DNA of 64,000 nt from an uncultured Sphingomonadaceae bacterium (GTDB taxonomy: Bacteria > Pseudomonadota > Alphaproteobacteria > Sphingomonadales > Sphingomonadaceae), in NCBI GenBank assembly GCA_937995515.1, contig CALKJZ010000019.1, positions 1 to 64,000 of the forward strand. Direction: 5' to 3'. Positions 7,768 to 16,749 of this stretch are shown one piece after another. Position 1 is the first letter of the stretch, and each line of letters begins with the position of its first letter. Both the position numbers and the translations under genes were made by a program. Below the pieces are notes generated by a model that was given only the letters and a program-made list of their open reading frames with translations, was not told the origin of the DNA and did not search any database.

Positions 7768-10428
7768 ATGGTCCGTCCCGCGCTTCGCGGCCTGCTGCTT
7801 GCCTCCATCGCCTCCGCGCCTGCGCCGCTCCTCGCCCAGGGGCAGACCGCTGCCGCCGATGCGGGCGAGCAGATCATCGTCACCGGCACCCGCCGGATCG
7901 ACCGAACGGTGGCCGACAGCCCGGTGCCGATCGACATCGTGGGCGCCCAGCAGCTGCAGCAGACCGGCCTTACCGAGACGGCCCGCGCGCTGCGCGACCT
8001 CGTGCCCTCGTTCAACTTCCCCCAGCCCTCGATCACCGACGGCACCGACACCATCCGCCCGGCAACCCTGCGCGGCCTCGGGCCAGACCAGACGCTGGTG
8101 CTGGTCAACGGCAAGCGCCGGCACGTCTCCGCGCTCCTCAACATCAACGGCTCGGTGGGCCGCGGCACCTCGGCGGTCGACATCAACCTCATTCCCTCGT
8201 CGGCCATCTCGCGCATCGAGGTGCTGCGCGATGGCGCGGCCGCGCAATATGGCTCCGATGCCATCGCTGGCGTTATCAACTTCCAGCTGAACGACGCGCG
8301 CGAGGGCGGCCGCTTTGCCGTCACCTATGGCGGCCACAACAGCCGCATCGCCGGGGTCAACGAAATCTCGGGCATCGATGCCGTGGCCGGGCAGGTGCCC
8401 ACGCTCACGCCCGATGGCGTGCTGCCGGTCATCGACACCGGCCGCAAGCTCAAGGTGACGGATGGCGAGGTGCTCACCGTCTCGGGCAATGTCGGCCTTC
8501 CCGTCGGCCCCGAGGGCTTCCTCAACATCACGGCCGAATATCGCGACCGGGAGCCCACCAACCGGACCGGCTACGACCGGCGCCGCAACTATTCCCAGTC
8601 CGGCCCGCTCGACCCGCGCGAGCTCACCATCGACCGGCGCTACCACCGCTATGGCGACGCGCGGACGGAAGACCTCAACATCGTTGCAAACTTCGGCCTG
8701 CCGGTCGACGACCGGGTGAACCTCTACGCCTTTGCCACCTACGGCCAGCGCGACGGCGAATCCGGCGGCTTCTACCGCCGCGCCGCCGACAACCGGAACG
8801 TGGTGGCCATCTACCCCGATGGCTTCCTGCCGCTCATCACCACCGACAGCCGGGATTTCGCGCTGGCCGGCGGCCTCGATGGCGATTTCGGCGGCTGGCG
8901 CTTCGATCTCTCCATGTCGTTCGGCCAGAACAAGGTCGACTTCTTCATCATCAACACGCTCAATGCCTCGCTTGGTGCCGCAAGCCCCACCGAGTTCGAC
9001 GCCGGGGGCCTGAAATACAGCCAGCTGATGGCCAACCTCGACATCAGCCGCGACATCACCCTTGGCGGGCTCGACCGCATGACGCTGGCCTTCGGGGCCG
9101 AGTGGCGGCGCGAGACCTACCAGCTGCGCGCCGGCGAGCCCGACAGCTACCGTGCCGGCCCCGCGCGGGTGGGCGAAAACAATCCGTTCATCACCGGCGC
9201 GGGCGCGCTCGCCTTCGCCGCACCCGGAAGCCAGGTGTTCCCGGGCTTCCAGCCGGCGATCGGCGGCGTCGATGTCACGCGCCGCAACGCGCGCGAGAAT
9301 GTCTCGCTCTATGCCGAGCTCGATTCCGACGTGACCGACCGCTGGAACCTGCAGCTGGCCGGGCGCTACGAGAATTACTCGGATTTCGGCTCCAGCTGGA
9401 ACGGCAAGGCCGCAACCCGCGTCGAGTTCGTCGATGGCCTGGCCCTGCGCGGCAATGTCTCCACCGGCTTCCGCGCGCCCTCGCTGCAGCAGCAGTTCTT
9501 CGCCGCCGCCGCCACCAACAACATCGGCGGCGTGCTCCTCGACACGGTCACGCTGCCGGTCAACAACCCCGTCGCCCAGGCGCTCGGCTCGAGCCCGCTC
9601 AAGGCCGAGACCGCGCTCTCCTGGTCGGTCGGCGGGGTCTTCAGCATGATCGACGGCCTCAGCCTCACCGTCGACTACTACCAGATCAGGATCGACGACC
9701 GCATCGTGCTCACCGACAATCTGGTTGCCACCCGCGACGCGCTCGGCAACCCGTCGGGCTCCAACCCGGGCCGCGGGATTGCCGAAATCCTGAATGCGGC
9801 CGGCTTCACCAACATCTCGGCCGCCCGCTTCTTCTTCAACGGCATCGACACCAAGACCCGCGGCCTCGATGCCGTCGCCACCTACCGCGTCGATCTCGGC
9901 AGCGCCGGGACCCTCGGCCTCACCGCCGGCTACAACTGGAACAAGGTGCGCATCACCGGCCGGCGCGACACGCCGGGCGATCTCGCCCAGGTGCCGGGCA
10001 TCGTGCTGTTCGGCCGGCTGGAATCGCTCCGGATCGAGCGCGGCCAGCCGAGCGACAAGATCAACCTCGGCGCCGACTGGGAGCTCGACTGGTTCGGTGC
10101 CACGCTGCGCACCAACCGCTACGGCGAGGTGCTCTCGCCGGGTGCAGACCTGTTCAACGACGTGCTGCTGCGCCCGCGCTGGATCACCGACGCCGAGATC
10201 CGCATCCGCCCGCAGCAGGGCATCGCCAGCCGCTTCGAGGTGGCCTTCGGCGCCAACAACCTGTTCGACGAATATCCCACAAGGTCGCCCACCGGCCGCG
10301 GCCAGGATCCGGTCACGGGCAACCCGCGGAACTATTCGGTGAACAACTATTTCCTTCCGTTCAGCAGTTTCTCGCCCTTCGGCTTCAACGGCCGCTTCCT
10401 CTACGGCAGGCTCACCTACCGCTACTGA
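7768..10428 (+). CDS. TonB-dependent outer-membrane receptor
   Basis: An 886-residue outer-membrane receptor with a signal peptide (cleaved near LLAQ-G), a TonB-box-like EQIIVTG, a plug domain (about residues 45-170, with VLVNGKRRH and RIEVLRDGAAAQYGSDAIAG) and a long beta-barrel ending in an aromatic residue (RLTYRY). It takes up a ligand through the outer membrane powered by TonB-ExbB-ExbD; the ligand is unknown. A GAGAGGAG ribosome site precedes ATG 7768. The neighbours give no ligand clue. The plug style (LNINGSVGRGTSAVDINLIP) resembles large receptors of sphingomonads often linked to organic substrates rather than siderophores. Confidence 0.9.
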   Translation: MVRPALRGLLLASIASAPAPLLAQGQTAAADAGEQIIVTGTRRIDRTVADSPVPIDIVGAQQLQQTGLTETARALRDLVPSFNFPQPSITDGTDTIRPATLRGLGPDQTLVLVNGKRRHVSALLNINGSVGRGTSAVDINLIPSSAISRIEVLRDGAAAQYGSDAIAGVINFQLNDAREGGRFAVTYGGHNSRIAGVNEISGIDAVAGQVPTLTPDGVLPVIDTGRKLKVTDGEVLTVSGNVGLPVGPEGFLNITAEYRDREPTNRTGYDRRRNYSQSGPLDPRELTIDRRYHRYGDARTEDLNIVANFGLPVDDRVNLYAFATYGQRDGESGGFYRRAADNRNVVAIYPDGFLPLITTDSRDFALAGGLDGDFGGWRFDLSMSFGQNKVDFFIINTLNASLGAASPTEFDAGGLKYSQLMANLDISRDITLGGLDRMTLAFGAEWRRETYQLRAGEPDSYRAGPARVGENNPFITGAGALAFAAPGSQVFPGFQPAIGGVDVTRRNARENVSLYAELDSDVTDRWNLQLAGRYENYSDFGSSWNGKAATRVEFVDGLALRGNVSTGFRAPSLQQQFFAAAATNNIGGVLLDTVTLPVNNPVAQALGSSPLKAETALSWSVGGVFSMIDGLSLTVDYYQIRIDDRIVLTDNLVATRDALGNPSGSNPGRGIAEILNAAGFTNISAARFFFNGIDTKTRGLDAVATYRVDLGSAGTLGLTAGYNWNKVRITGRRDTPGDLAQVPGIVLFGRLESLRIERGQPSDKINLGADWELDWFGATLRTNRYGEVLSPGADLFNDVLLRPRWITDAEIRIRPQQGIASRFEVAFGANNLFDEYPTRSPTGRGQDPVTGNPRNYSVNNYFLPFSSFSPFGFNGRFLYGRLTYRY

Positions 10429-10452
10429 GGGCGCCGCCGCGCGGGCGGCCAG

Positions 10453-10478
10453 GCGCCCCGTTCCGCGCGCCGGGGCGC
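10453..10478. terminator. Hairpin between convergent genes
   Basis: An 8-bp GC stem (10453-10460 with 10471-10478) with a 10-base loop lies in the 131-base gap between the convergent TonB receptor and dehydrogenase genes, so it could end transcription from both sides. No T-run is present. Confidence 0.3.
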
Positions 10479-10559
10479 GGCGCCCGGGCGGCTCGCCGGT
10501 GCGCGCGGCGGCAGCCTTCCTCGCTGCGGCCGTGCATGGGCCGCAGGCGGGCCGGCCGG

Positions 10560-12029
10560 TCAGAGGTCGAGGTGCAGCGCCTTCAGCTCGAGATATTCGT
10601 CGAGCCCGTGGCGGGATCCCTCGCGGCCGAGCCCGCTTTCCTTCCAGCCGCCAAAGGGCGAGACCTCGTTGGAGATGATGCCCGTGTTCACCCCCACGAT
10701 CCCATATTCCAGCCGCTCGGCAAGCCGGAAGATGCGCCCCGCGTCCCGCGCGTAGAGATAGGCGGCAAGACCATATTCGGTGGCGTTGGCGGCCGCGATC
10801 ACCTCGTCTTCCGTCTCGAAGCGGAAGACCGGCGCGAAGGGGCCGAAGGTCTCTTCCCGCGCGACCGCCATCCCGCTGTGCACCCCTGTCACCACCGTCG
10901 GCTCGAAGAAGGTGCCGCCCAGCCGGTGGCGCCGGCCGCCGGCGAGCAGCGTCGCCCCCCGCGCCAGCGCGTCGGCGATGTGGTGCTCCACCTTCTCGAC
11001 CGCCGCCATGTCGATGAGGGGGCCGATCTCGGTTCCGTCCTCGAACCCGTCGCCCACCTTCAGCGCGGCCACGCGCCGGGCCAGCCGCGCGGCGAACGCC
11101 TCGTGGATGCCGGCCTGCGCGTAGATCCGGTTGGCGCACACGCAGGTCTGCCCGGCGTTGCGGAACTTGCAGGCGATCGCCCCGTCGACGGCCGCCTCCA
11201 CGTCCGCATCGTCCATCACGATGAAGGGCGCGTTGCCGCCAAGCTCGAGGCTCAGCCGCTGGATGTGCCGGCTTGACGCCGCCATGAGGCTGCGCCCTAC
11301 CCCGGTCGAGCCGGTGAAGCTCAGCTTGCGCACCCGCGGGTCGGTGGTGAACGCCTCGGCAATCTCCCGCGCCGGGCCGGTGACGATGGACAGCAGCGGC
11401 AGCGGGATCCCTGCCTCCTCGGCGAGGACGGCAAGCGCGATGGCCGAAAAGGGCGTTGCCGAGGCGGGCTTCACGATCATCGGGCAGCCGGCAGCGAGCG
11501 CGGGCGCAGCCTTGCGGGTGATCATCGCGGCCGGGAAGTTCCACGGCGTGATCGCGGCGCACACACCGACCGGCTGCCGCAGCACGAGAAGCCGCCGGCC
11601 CGGCACCGGCGACTGCAGCACCTCGCCATCAGCGCGCTTGCCCTCCTCGGCAAACCACTCGATGAACGAGGCGGCATAGGCGATCTCGCCGCGGCTCTCC
11701 TTCAGCGGCTTGCCCTGCTCGGCGGTCATGATCCGGGCCAGATCCTCGGCGTGCGCCAGCACCAGCTCGAACCAGCGGCGCAGCAGCCCGGCGCGGGCCT
11801 TGGCCGTCTGCCCCGCCCAGCCGGGGAAGGCCGCCGCCGCAGCCGTCACCGCCTCGGCCACCGCCTCCGCGCCGAGCTGGGGCACATGGCCGAGCGTCGC
11901 GCCGGTCGCCGGGTTGACAACCGCGATCGCAGCCGCGCCCGGCGCCACCCAGCGCCCGCCCACGGGCACCGCCTCGCGCAGGAGATCGGGGCGCGAAAGG
12001 CCGGGCAGCGCAGGCGGGGGCAGGTTCAT
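10560..12029 (-). CDS. gabD: NAD(P)-dependent succinate-semialdehyde dehydrogenase family
   Basis: A 489-residue aldehyde dehydrogenase. Catalytic residues are clear: Glu262 in LELGGNAPF and Cys296 in NAGQTCVCANR. The Cys-x-Cys arrangement and the TPWNFPAAM and KPASATPFSA motifs match the GabD/SSADH subgroup that oxidises succinate semialdehyde to succinate. Its start ATG overlaps the tatC stop (ATGA), so it is translated at the end of the prfB-scpB-tatABC run although it is functionally unrelated. Substrate specificity within the family is inferred from similarity of motifs, not proven. Confidence 0.85.
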   Translation of the reverse strand: MNLPPPALPGLSRPDLLREAVPVGGRWVAPGAAAIAVVNPATGATLGHVPQLGAEAVAEAVTAAAAAFPGWAGQTAKARAGLLRRWFELVLAHAEDLARIMTAEQGKPLKESRGEIAYAASFIEWFAEEGKRADGEVLQSPVPGRRLLVLRQPVGVCAAITPWNFPAAMITRKAAPALAAGCPMIVKPASATPFSAIALAVLAEEAGIPLPLLSIVTGPAREIAEAFTTDPRVRKLSFTGSTGVGRSLMAASSRHIQRLSLELGGNAPFIVMDDADVEAAVDGAIACKFRNAGQTCVCANRIYAQAGIHEAFAARLARRVAALKVGDGFEDGTEIGPLIDMAAVEKVEHHIADALARGATLLAGGRRHRLGGTFFEPTVVTGVHSGMAVAREETFGPFAPVFRFETEDEVIAAANATEYGLAAYLYARDAGRIFRLAERLEYGIVGVNTGIISNEVSPFGGWKESGLGREGSRHGLDEYLELKALHLDL

Positions 12030-12820
12030 TCGGCAGGCCTTTCCTCGGGCGCAGGCGGCGCGGCGGCAGCTCCGGGCCGGCGCCCCCGCCCGGTCAGCCG
12101 GATTGCCAGCACCGCGGTCTCGTAGAGCAGGATGAGGGGGATCGCGAGCAGCAGCTGCGAGCCCGGATCGGGCGGTGTGAACACCGCGGCGATCACGAAC
12201 GCGGCCACGATGAAATAGCGCCGGCCCTTCTTCAGGGTCTCGAGGCTGACAACGCCCGCCCGCTCGAGAAGCATCAGCAGCACCGGCAGCAGGAAGGCGA
12301 GGCCGAAGGCGAACAGGAACTGCATCACGAACGTGAGATAGGCCCCGACCGAGGGCAGGGCCTGCTGCTCGATGCCGCCAAGATCGCCCTGGAAGCTGAG
12401 CAGGAAGGTGAGCGCGACAGGGATTGCCACGAAATAGGCCACCAGCGCCCCCAGGGAGAACAGGAAGGGCGTGGCAATCAGGAAGGGCAGCAGCGCCTTC
12501 TTCTCCTGCCGGTAGAGGCCGGGCGCCACGAACTGCCACAGCTGGTTGGCAATCACCGGAAAGGCCAGCATCAGCCCCCCGAAGAAGGCCACGCGCACCT
12601 GCACGAAGAAGGCCTCGAAGATCTGGGTGAAGATGACCCGGTCCTGCCCGGCGGCCACCAGCGGCTGCACGAGGATCGCAAAAATGTCTTTGGCAAAGAC
12701 AAAACAGCCCACGAAGGCGGCAAGCAGCGCGAGCACCGAGCGGATGAGGCGCTGGCGCAGCTCGATCAGATGGTCGATGAGCGGCGCTTTCGTCTCGTCG
12801 ATGTCATCGATGAGGCCCAT
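12026..12820 (-). CDS. tatC: Sec-independent protein translocase TatC
   Basis: A 264-residue integral membrane protein with six hydrophobic segments and the family hallmarks LIDHLIELRQRL at the N-terminus and the FAFGLAFLLPVLLMLL region. TatC with TatB recognises twin-arginine signal peptides and starts export of folded proteins. It lies directly after tatB on the minus strand (4-base gap) and overlaps the dehydrogenase start. The C-terminal tail is Ala/Pro-rich and longer than in many homologues. Confidence 0.97.
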   Translation of the reverse strand: MGLIDDIDETKAPLIDHLIELRQRLIRSVLALLAAFVGCFVFAKDIFAILVQPLVAAGQDRVIFTQIFEAFFVQVRVAFFGGLMLAFPVIANQLWQFVAPGLYRQEKKALLPFLIATPFLFSLGALVAYFVAIPVALTFLLSFQGDLGGIEQQALPSVGAYLTFVMQFLFAFGLAFLLPVLLMLLERAGVVSLETLKKGRRYFIVAAFVIAAVFTPPDPGSQLLLAIPLILLYETAVLAIRLTGRGRRPGAAAAPPAPEERPAE

Positions 12821-12824
12821 CCGG

Positions 12825-13211
12825 TCAGGTGGCCCGCGTGCCGGCCGGGGGCACTTCGGCCGCAGCGCCGCCGGCTGGCGCCGGCGGCGCAGCCGCGGGC
12901 GCGGGGGCTTTCGGGTGCTGCAGCGCATCCGCGCCGGCGGCCGCCCCGGCGGGCGCGGCAGGCTCGGCCGGTGCCGCCGGGTGCGCAGCCATGACGCGGG
13001 CATTCTGCTCGCGCCACTGCCGTTCCATTTCCTCGAGCTCGGCCTGGCGGACCATCTCGTCGAGCCCCGCGCGCAGGTGCCGCGACATGGCGCGCGCCCT
13101 GCCCATCAGCTGGCCCATCTGCCGGAGGAGGCCGGGAAGCTCCTTCGGACCGAACACCATGATGACAACGGCTGCAACCAGCGCCAGCTCGAGGCCCGAG
13201 ATGTCGAACAT
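12825..13211 (-). CDS. tatB: Sec-independent protein translocase TatB
   Basis: The 128-residue protein has the classic TatB layout: one short N-terminal membrane helix (ELALVAAVVIMVFGPKELP), an amphipathic helix (LLRQMGQLMGRARAMSR) and a polar helical tail, here ending in a long Ala/Pro-rich stretch. The conserved Glu of TatB is at residue 8. It partners TatC in the receptor complex. Position between tatA and tatC supports the call. Confidence 0.95.
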   Translation of the reverse strand: MFDISGLELALVAAVVIMVFGPKELPGLLRQMGQLMGRARAMSRHLRAGLDEMVRQAELEEMERQWREQNARVMAAHPAAPAEPAAPAGAAAGADALQHPKAPAPAAAPPAPAGGAAAEVPPAGTRAT

Positions 13212-13244
13212 TGCGCCGCGCGTCCGTCCGGGGTGCCGCCCCCG

Positions 13245-13499
13245 TCAGGCCGCGTCGCGGCTGGCGGGCTGGCCGCCGGCGTCCGGCTGGGCGGGCGCTG
13301 CGGCCTCGCGCGGCAGGCTCGGCGGCGCGGCGGCGCGCGCGGCCGTGCCCTCTGGCACATCGTCCTCCGCAAGCCCCTTGCGGAAGGACTTGATGCCCTT
13401 GGCAAGGTCGCCCATCATCTCCGAAATGCGCCCGCGGCCGAAGAGGAGGATCACCACCAGCGCAACGATCACCCAGTGCCAGATGCTGAAGCTGCCCAT
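13245..13499 (-). CDS. tatA: Sec-independent protein translocase TatA
   Basis: An 84-residue protein starting [20 protein letters not shown], the typical TatA membrane helix, followed by the [20 protein letters not shown] hinge and amphipathic helix. TatA forms the pore component of the twin-arginine translocase. ATG 13499 was chosen because the family begins MGxxSIWHW; the upstream ATG would add an unlikely polar tail. Confidence 0.96.
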   Translation of the reverse strand: MGSFSIWHWVIVALVVILLFGRGRISEMMGDLAKGIKSFRKGLAEDDVPEGTAARAAAPPSLPREAAAPAQPDAGGQPASRDAA

Positions 13500-13580
13500 G
13501 CCGGTCTCCCGCGGCCCGGTGCCCGGCCGCATCCTTGCGTGGTTCGACGGCCCGCACCCGCGGCCCGAATCCCCTCCTAT

Positions 13581-14192
13581 CTAGTCCTCCTCGCCGCCGG
13601 GCGCCAGCCTTGGCTCCGGCGCGGCCGGCCGCAGGGCGGGCGGCGGCGTCGGGTCGAGCAGCCCGGCCGCCCGCAGCTCGGCAAGCCCGGGCAGGTCGCG
13701 ACGGCTTTCGAGGCCAAAATGGGCAAGGAACGCCGCGGTGGTTGCAAACTGGAGCGGCCGCCCCGGAGCCTCCCGCCGGCCGGCCGGCCGCACCCATCCC
13801 GCCTCGATCAGCAGGTCGAGCGTGCCCTTCGACATGGCAACGCCCCGCACCTCCTCGATCTCGGCGCGTGTCACCGGCTCGTGATAGGCGATGATCGCAA
13901 GCGTCTCCATCGCCGCGCGCGACAGTTTGCGCGGCACCTCGGTGAGGCGGGCGAGCACGCCCGCGCAATCCTCGGCCGTCTGGAAATGCCAGCGCCCGCC
14001 GCGCTGCACCAGCTGCACCCCGCGGGGCGCATAGTCGCGCTCCAGCCGCGCCAGCGCGGCGCCGAGGTCGCCCTCGCCGGCGTGCGCGCGGATGTCGGCG
14101 GGCGACAGCGGCTCGGCCGCCGCAAACAGCACGGCCTCCACCCGCCGCCAGTAGCCGTCGTCAGCCGCAGCCTCACCCGGCTCAGTCGACAT
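13581..14192 (-). CDS. scpB: Segregation and condensation protein B
   Basis: A 203-residue ScpB with two winged-helix domains; the family core RVEAVLFAAAEPLS, KLSRAAMETLAIIAYHEPVTRAEIEEVRG and LIEAGWV is intact. ScpB acts with ScpA and Smc in chromosome organisation. In many alphaproteobacteria the order is scpA-scpB-tatA-tatB-tatC; here scpA is not beside it and the upstream neighbour is prfB, with an 11-base overlap. The acidic C-terminal tail is short and variable. Confidence 0.93.
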   Translation of the reverse strand: MSTEPGEAAADDGYWRRVEAVLFAAAEPLSPADIRAHAGEGDLGAALARLERDYAPRGVQLVQRGGRWHFQTAEDCAGVLARLTEVPRKLSRAAMETLAIIAYHEPVTRAEIEEVRGVAMSKGTLDLLIEAGWVRPAGRREAPGRPLQFATTAAFLAHFGLESRRDLPGLAELRAAGLLDPTPPPALRPAAPEPRLAPGGEED

Positions 14193-15310
14193 CCTCCACC
14201 TCGGCCTTCTCGCCCGTCACCCGTTGCGCGAGCGCGGCCGCCATGAACGGGTCGAGCGCGCCGTCGAGCACCTCCTGCGGCGAGGTGGAGGTCACCCCCG
14301 TCCGCAGATCCTTCACCAGCTGGTAGGGCTGCAGCACATAGGAGCGGATCTGGTGGCCCCAGCCGATGTCGGTCTTCTGCTCCTCCTGCGCGCGCGTCTC
14401 CGCCTCGCGCCGGGCGAGCTCCTGCTCGTAAAGCCTCGCCTTCAGCATCCGCATCGCGGTCGCCCGGTTCTTGTGCTGCGAGCGCTCGCTCTGGCATGCC
14501 ACCACGATCCCGCTCGGCACATGGGTGATGCGGACCGCCGAGTCGGTCGTGTTCACATGCTGCCCGCCGGCGCCCGAGGCGCGATAGGTGTCGATCCTGA
14601 GGTCGGCCTCGTTCACCTCCACCTCGATGTCGTTGTCCACCTCCGGATAGACCCAGACAGAGGCAAAGCTGGTGTGCCGACGGGCATTGCTGTCGAACGG
14701 CGAGATCCGGACCAGCCGGTGCACCCCGCTCTCGGTCTTGGCCCAGCCATAGGCGCCGCTGCCCCTGACGAGGAGCGTCGCCGACTTGATGCCCGCCTGC
14801 TCGCCGGCATTGTGATCCACAAGCTCCACGCGGAAGCCGCGCCGCTCGGCCCAGCGCTGATACATGCGCTGCAGCATCTCGGCCCAGTCCTGGCTCTCGG
14901 TGCCGCCCGCGCCGGCGTTGATCTCGATAAAGGTGTTGCGGTCGTCCGCCTCGCCGGAAAGCAGCGCCTCCACCTTCGCCGCCTCGGCGCGCGCGGCAAG
15001 CGCGGCAAGCGCGGCAAGCGCCTCGGCCTCGAGCTCGGCATCGCCCTCGGCCTCGGCGAGCTCCACCAGCTCGACCATGTTCCGCAGCTCGGTCTCGATC
15101 GCGCGCGTCGCCGAGACCGCCTCATCGAGCCTGCGCCGCTCGCGCATCAGCGCCTCGGCGGCCTTCGGATTGTCCCACAGCCGCGGGTTCTCGACCTCGG
15201 CGTTCAGCTGCTCCAGCCGGCGCAGCGCACGGTCCCAGTCAAAGAAACCCCCTCAGCAGGTCCAGCGCCTGCTCGATCCTGTCGGCATGGGCCCGCGCCT
15301 CGGCGCGCAT
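14182..15310 (-). CDS. prfB: Peptide chain release factor 2, with programmed +1 frameshift
   Basis: RF2 recognises UGA and UAA stops and triggers peptide release. The gene is in two frames: 23 codons from ATG 15310 to an in-frame TGA at 15241-15239, then the main frame (from GAC at 15240) to 14182, giving about 375 residues. The +1 shift site is canonical (see separate entry). The main frame contains the catalytic motif GAGGQHVNTTDSAVRITH and, earlier, NAGAGGTESQDW. AAGGA lies about 7 bases before ATG 15310; ATG 15316 is also possible. It overlaps scpB by 11 bases. Confidence 0.95.
15239..15253 (-). promoter_or_regulatory. RF2 autoregulatory frameshift signal
   Basis: On the minus strand the sequence reads AGGGGG TTT CTT TGA C. 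This has the internal Shine-Dalgarno-like AGGGGG three bases before the CTT slip codon and an in-frame UGA followed by C, the arrangement known from bacterial prfB. Low RF2 slows termination at UGA and favours the +1 slip, so RF2 sets its own level. Confidence 0.95.
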
Positions 15311-15406
15311 CGGCATGTCCTTTCCGTCAACGGCCGAGGCCTTATGCGCCCCGCCCCCGCTTGAAAAGGGGGGCCGGAAAGGGCGACAGGCGCAGCCCAA
15401 TCCGCT

Positions 15407-15823
15407 ATGCCGTCCGCCATGCCCGCCACGCCCGCACCGAGCCCCGCCACATCTCCCACAATCCTCTTCGTCTACAATGCCGACGCCGGCCTTGCGAACG
15501 CCGCGCTCGACACGCTGCACAAGATCGTCTCGCCGGCCACCTATGCCTGCCGCCTGTGCAAGGTCTCCCACGGCCTGTTCGGCATGAAGAAGGCCTGGGC
15601 CGAAACGCTTGCGGCACTCACCGCGCCCACCCGCTTCCTCCACCGCGACGAGTTCCGCCACGCCTTTCCGCACCAGCCACACGCGCTTCCCGCCATCCTG
15701 CTCGACCATGGCGACCGGCTGGAGCCGCTCATCCCGGCGGCCGACTTCGAGCATCTGACCAGCCTCGAGGCGCTGCAGGCGCTGCTGCGCGAGCGGCTGG
15801 GCGCGGCCGGCCTTGCCGGCTGA
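15407..15823 (+). CDS. Conserved hypothetical with Cys-x2-Cys motif
   Basis: Function unknown. The 138-residue protein has a Pro-rich start followed by a compact domain starting TILFVYNADAGLANAALDTL, then VSPATYACRLCKVSHG with cysteines at 48 and 51 that could bind a metal or be redox-active. No signal peptide or membrane segment is evident. The translation start may be the ATG at 15419 rather than 15407. It is divergent from prfB and 11 bases before the dienelactone hydrolase gene, with which it is probably co-transcribed. Confidence 0.75.
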   Translation: MPSAMPATPAPSPATSPTILFVYNADAGLANAALDTLHKIVSPATYACRLCKVSHGLFGMKKAWAETLAALTAPTRFLHRDEFRHAFPHQPHALPAILLDHGDRLEPLIPAADFEHLTSLEALQALLRERLGAAGLAG

Positions 15824-15833
15824 GGAGGCGCCC

Positions 15834-16703
15834 ATGACCGGCCGGCTGTCCGAGGACGAGAACTGGGTTGCCATGTCGGGCATCTCGCGGCGCGCCGCGC
15901 TTGCCGGAAGCGCCGCCGCGCTCGGCCATGCGCTGGCGGCCGGGCCGGTTGCCGCAAGCCGGATCACAACCGGCACCGAGGGCCTCGCCGAAGGCCTCGT
16001 CCGCGTGCCGGCGCCCGGCGGCCTCGCCATGCGCGCCTACCGGGCAAGGCCGGCAGAGGGACGGGCGCACCCCATCATCCTCGTCGTGCCGGAGATCTTC
16101 GGCCTCCACGAATGGATCCGCGATATCGCAAGGCGCCTCGCCCACGCCGGCTTCCACGCCATCGCGCCCGACCTCTTCCAGCGCCACGGAGACCCGGCGC
16201 GCGCCGCCGACATCCCGACCCTCGTGCGCGAGATCGTCGCGCGGGTTCCCGACTCCGGCGTCCTTGCCGATCTCGACGCCGCGGCCGCCTTCGCCCGGTC
16301 GGAAGGCGGCGACATCGGGCGGCTCGGCATCACCGGCTTCTGCTGGGGCGGGCGGATCACCTGGCTCCACGCCGCCCATGCCCCGGGGCTGCGCGCCGGC
16401 GTCGCCTGGTATGGCCGCCTCACGGGCGAGCGGACCGCGTTGCAGCCGCGCCACCCCATCGATGTCGCAGGCCAGCTCCGGGCCCCCGTCCTCGGCCTCT
16501 ATGGCGGCAGGGACCGCGGCATCCCCGTGGCCGACGTGGAGGCGATGCGCCGCGCGCTCACCGCCGGCGCGCGATCGCGCATCATCCTGTTCGACGACGC
16601 CGATCACGGCTTCCTTGCCGACTACCGGCCGAGCTACAGCCCCGAGGCGGCACAAGCGGGCTGGCGCGAGGCGCTCGCCTGGTTCAGCACCCACCTTGCC
16701 TGA
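15834..16703 (+). CDS. Dienelactone hydrolase family protein with Tat-type signal
   Basis: A 289-residue alpha/beta hydrolase with the dienelactone-hydrolase triad: Cys170 in GFCWGG, Asp227 in GGRDRGIP and His258 in DDADHGF, plus the [12 protein letters not shown] strand-helix. The N-terminus carries [15 protein letters not shown] and a following Ala-rich hydrophobic run, which looks like a twin-arginine signal, so the enzyme may be exported folded through the Tat system encoded nearby. A GAGGAGG site precedes ATG 15834. The natural substrate is unknown; carboxymethylenebutenolidase activity is only one possibility in this family. Confidence 0.87.
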   Translation: MTGRLSEDENWVAMSGISRRAALAGSAAALGHALAAGPVAASRITTGTEGLAEGLVRVPAPGGLAMRAYRARPAEGRAHPIILVVPEIFGLHEWIRDIARRLAHAGFHAIAPDLFQRHGDPARAADIPTLVREIVARVPDSGVLADLDAAAAFARSEGGDIGRLGITGFCWGGRITWLHAAHAPGLRAGVAWYGRLTGERTALQPRHPIDVAGQLRAPVLGLYGGRDRGIPVADVEAMRRALTAGARSRIILFDDADHGFLADYRPSYSPEAAQAGWREALAWFSTHLA

Positions 16704-16749
16704 GCCGCACAACGGAACCCGACCGAAACCAAAAGGAGGGCAGGACCCC

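Noticed and set aside
10429-10559. Other GC dyads in the gap as intrinsic terminators
   Set aside because: GC-rich DNA produces many dyads by chance; only the best one, placed between convergent genes, was listed, at low confidence.
6979-11562. A 1,527-codon minus-strand frame
   Set aside because: Only its 3' end (maiA) and part of the dehydrogenase region are real. The middle lies antisense to the TonB receptor and has a shadow composition (His/Arg/Ala-rich).
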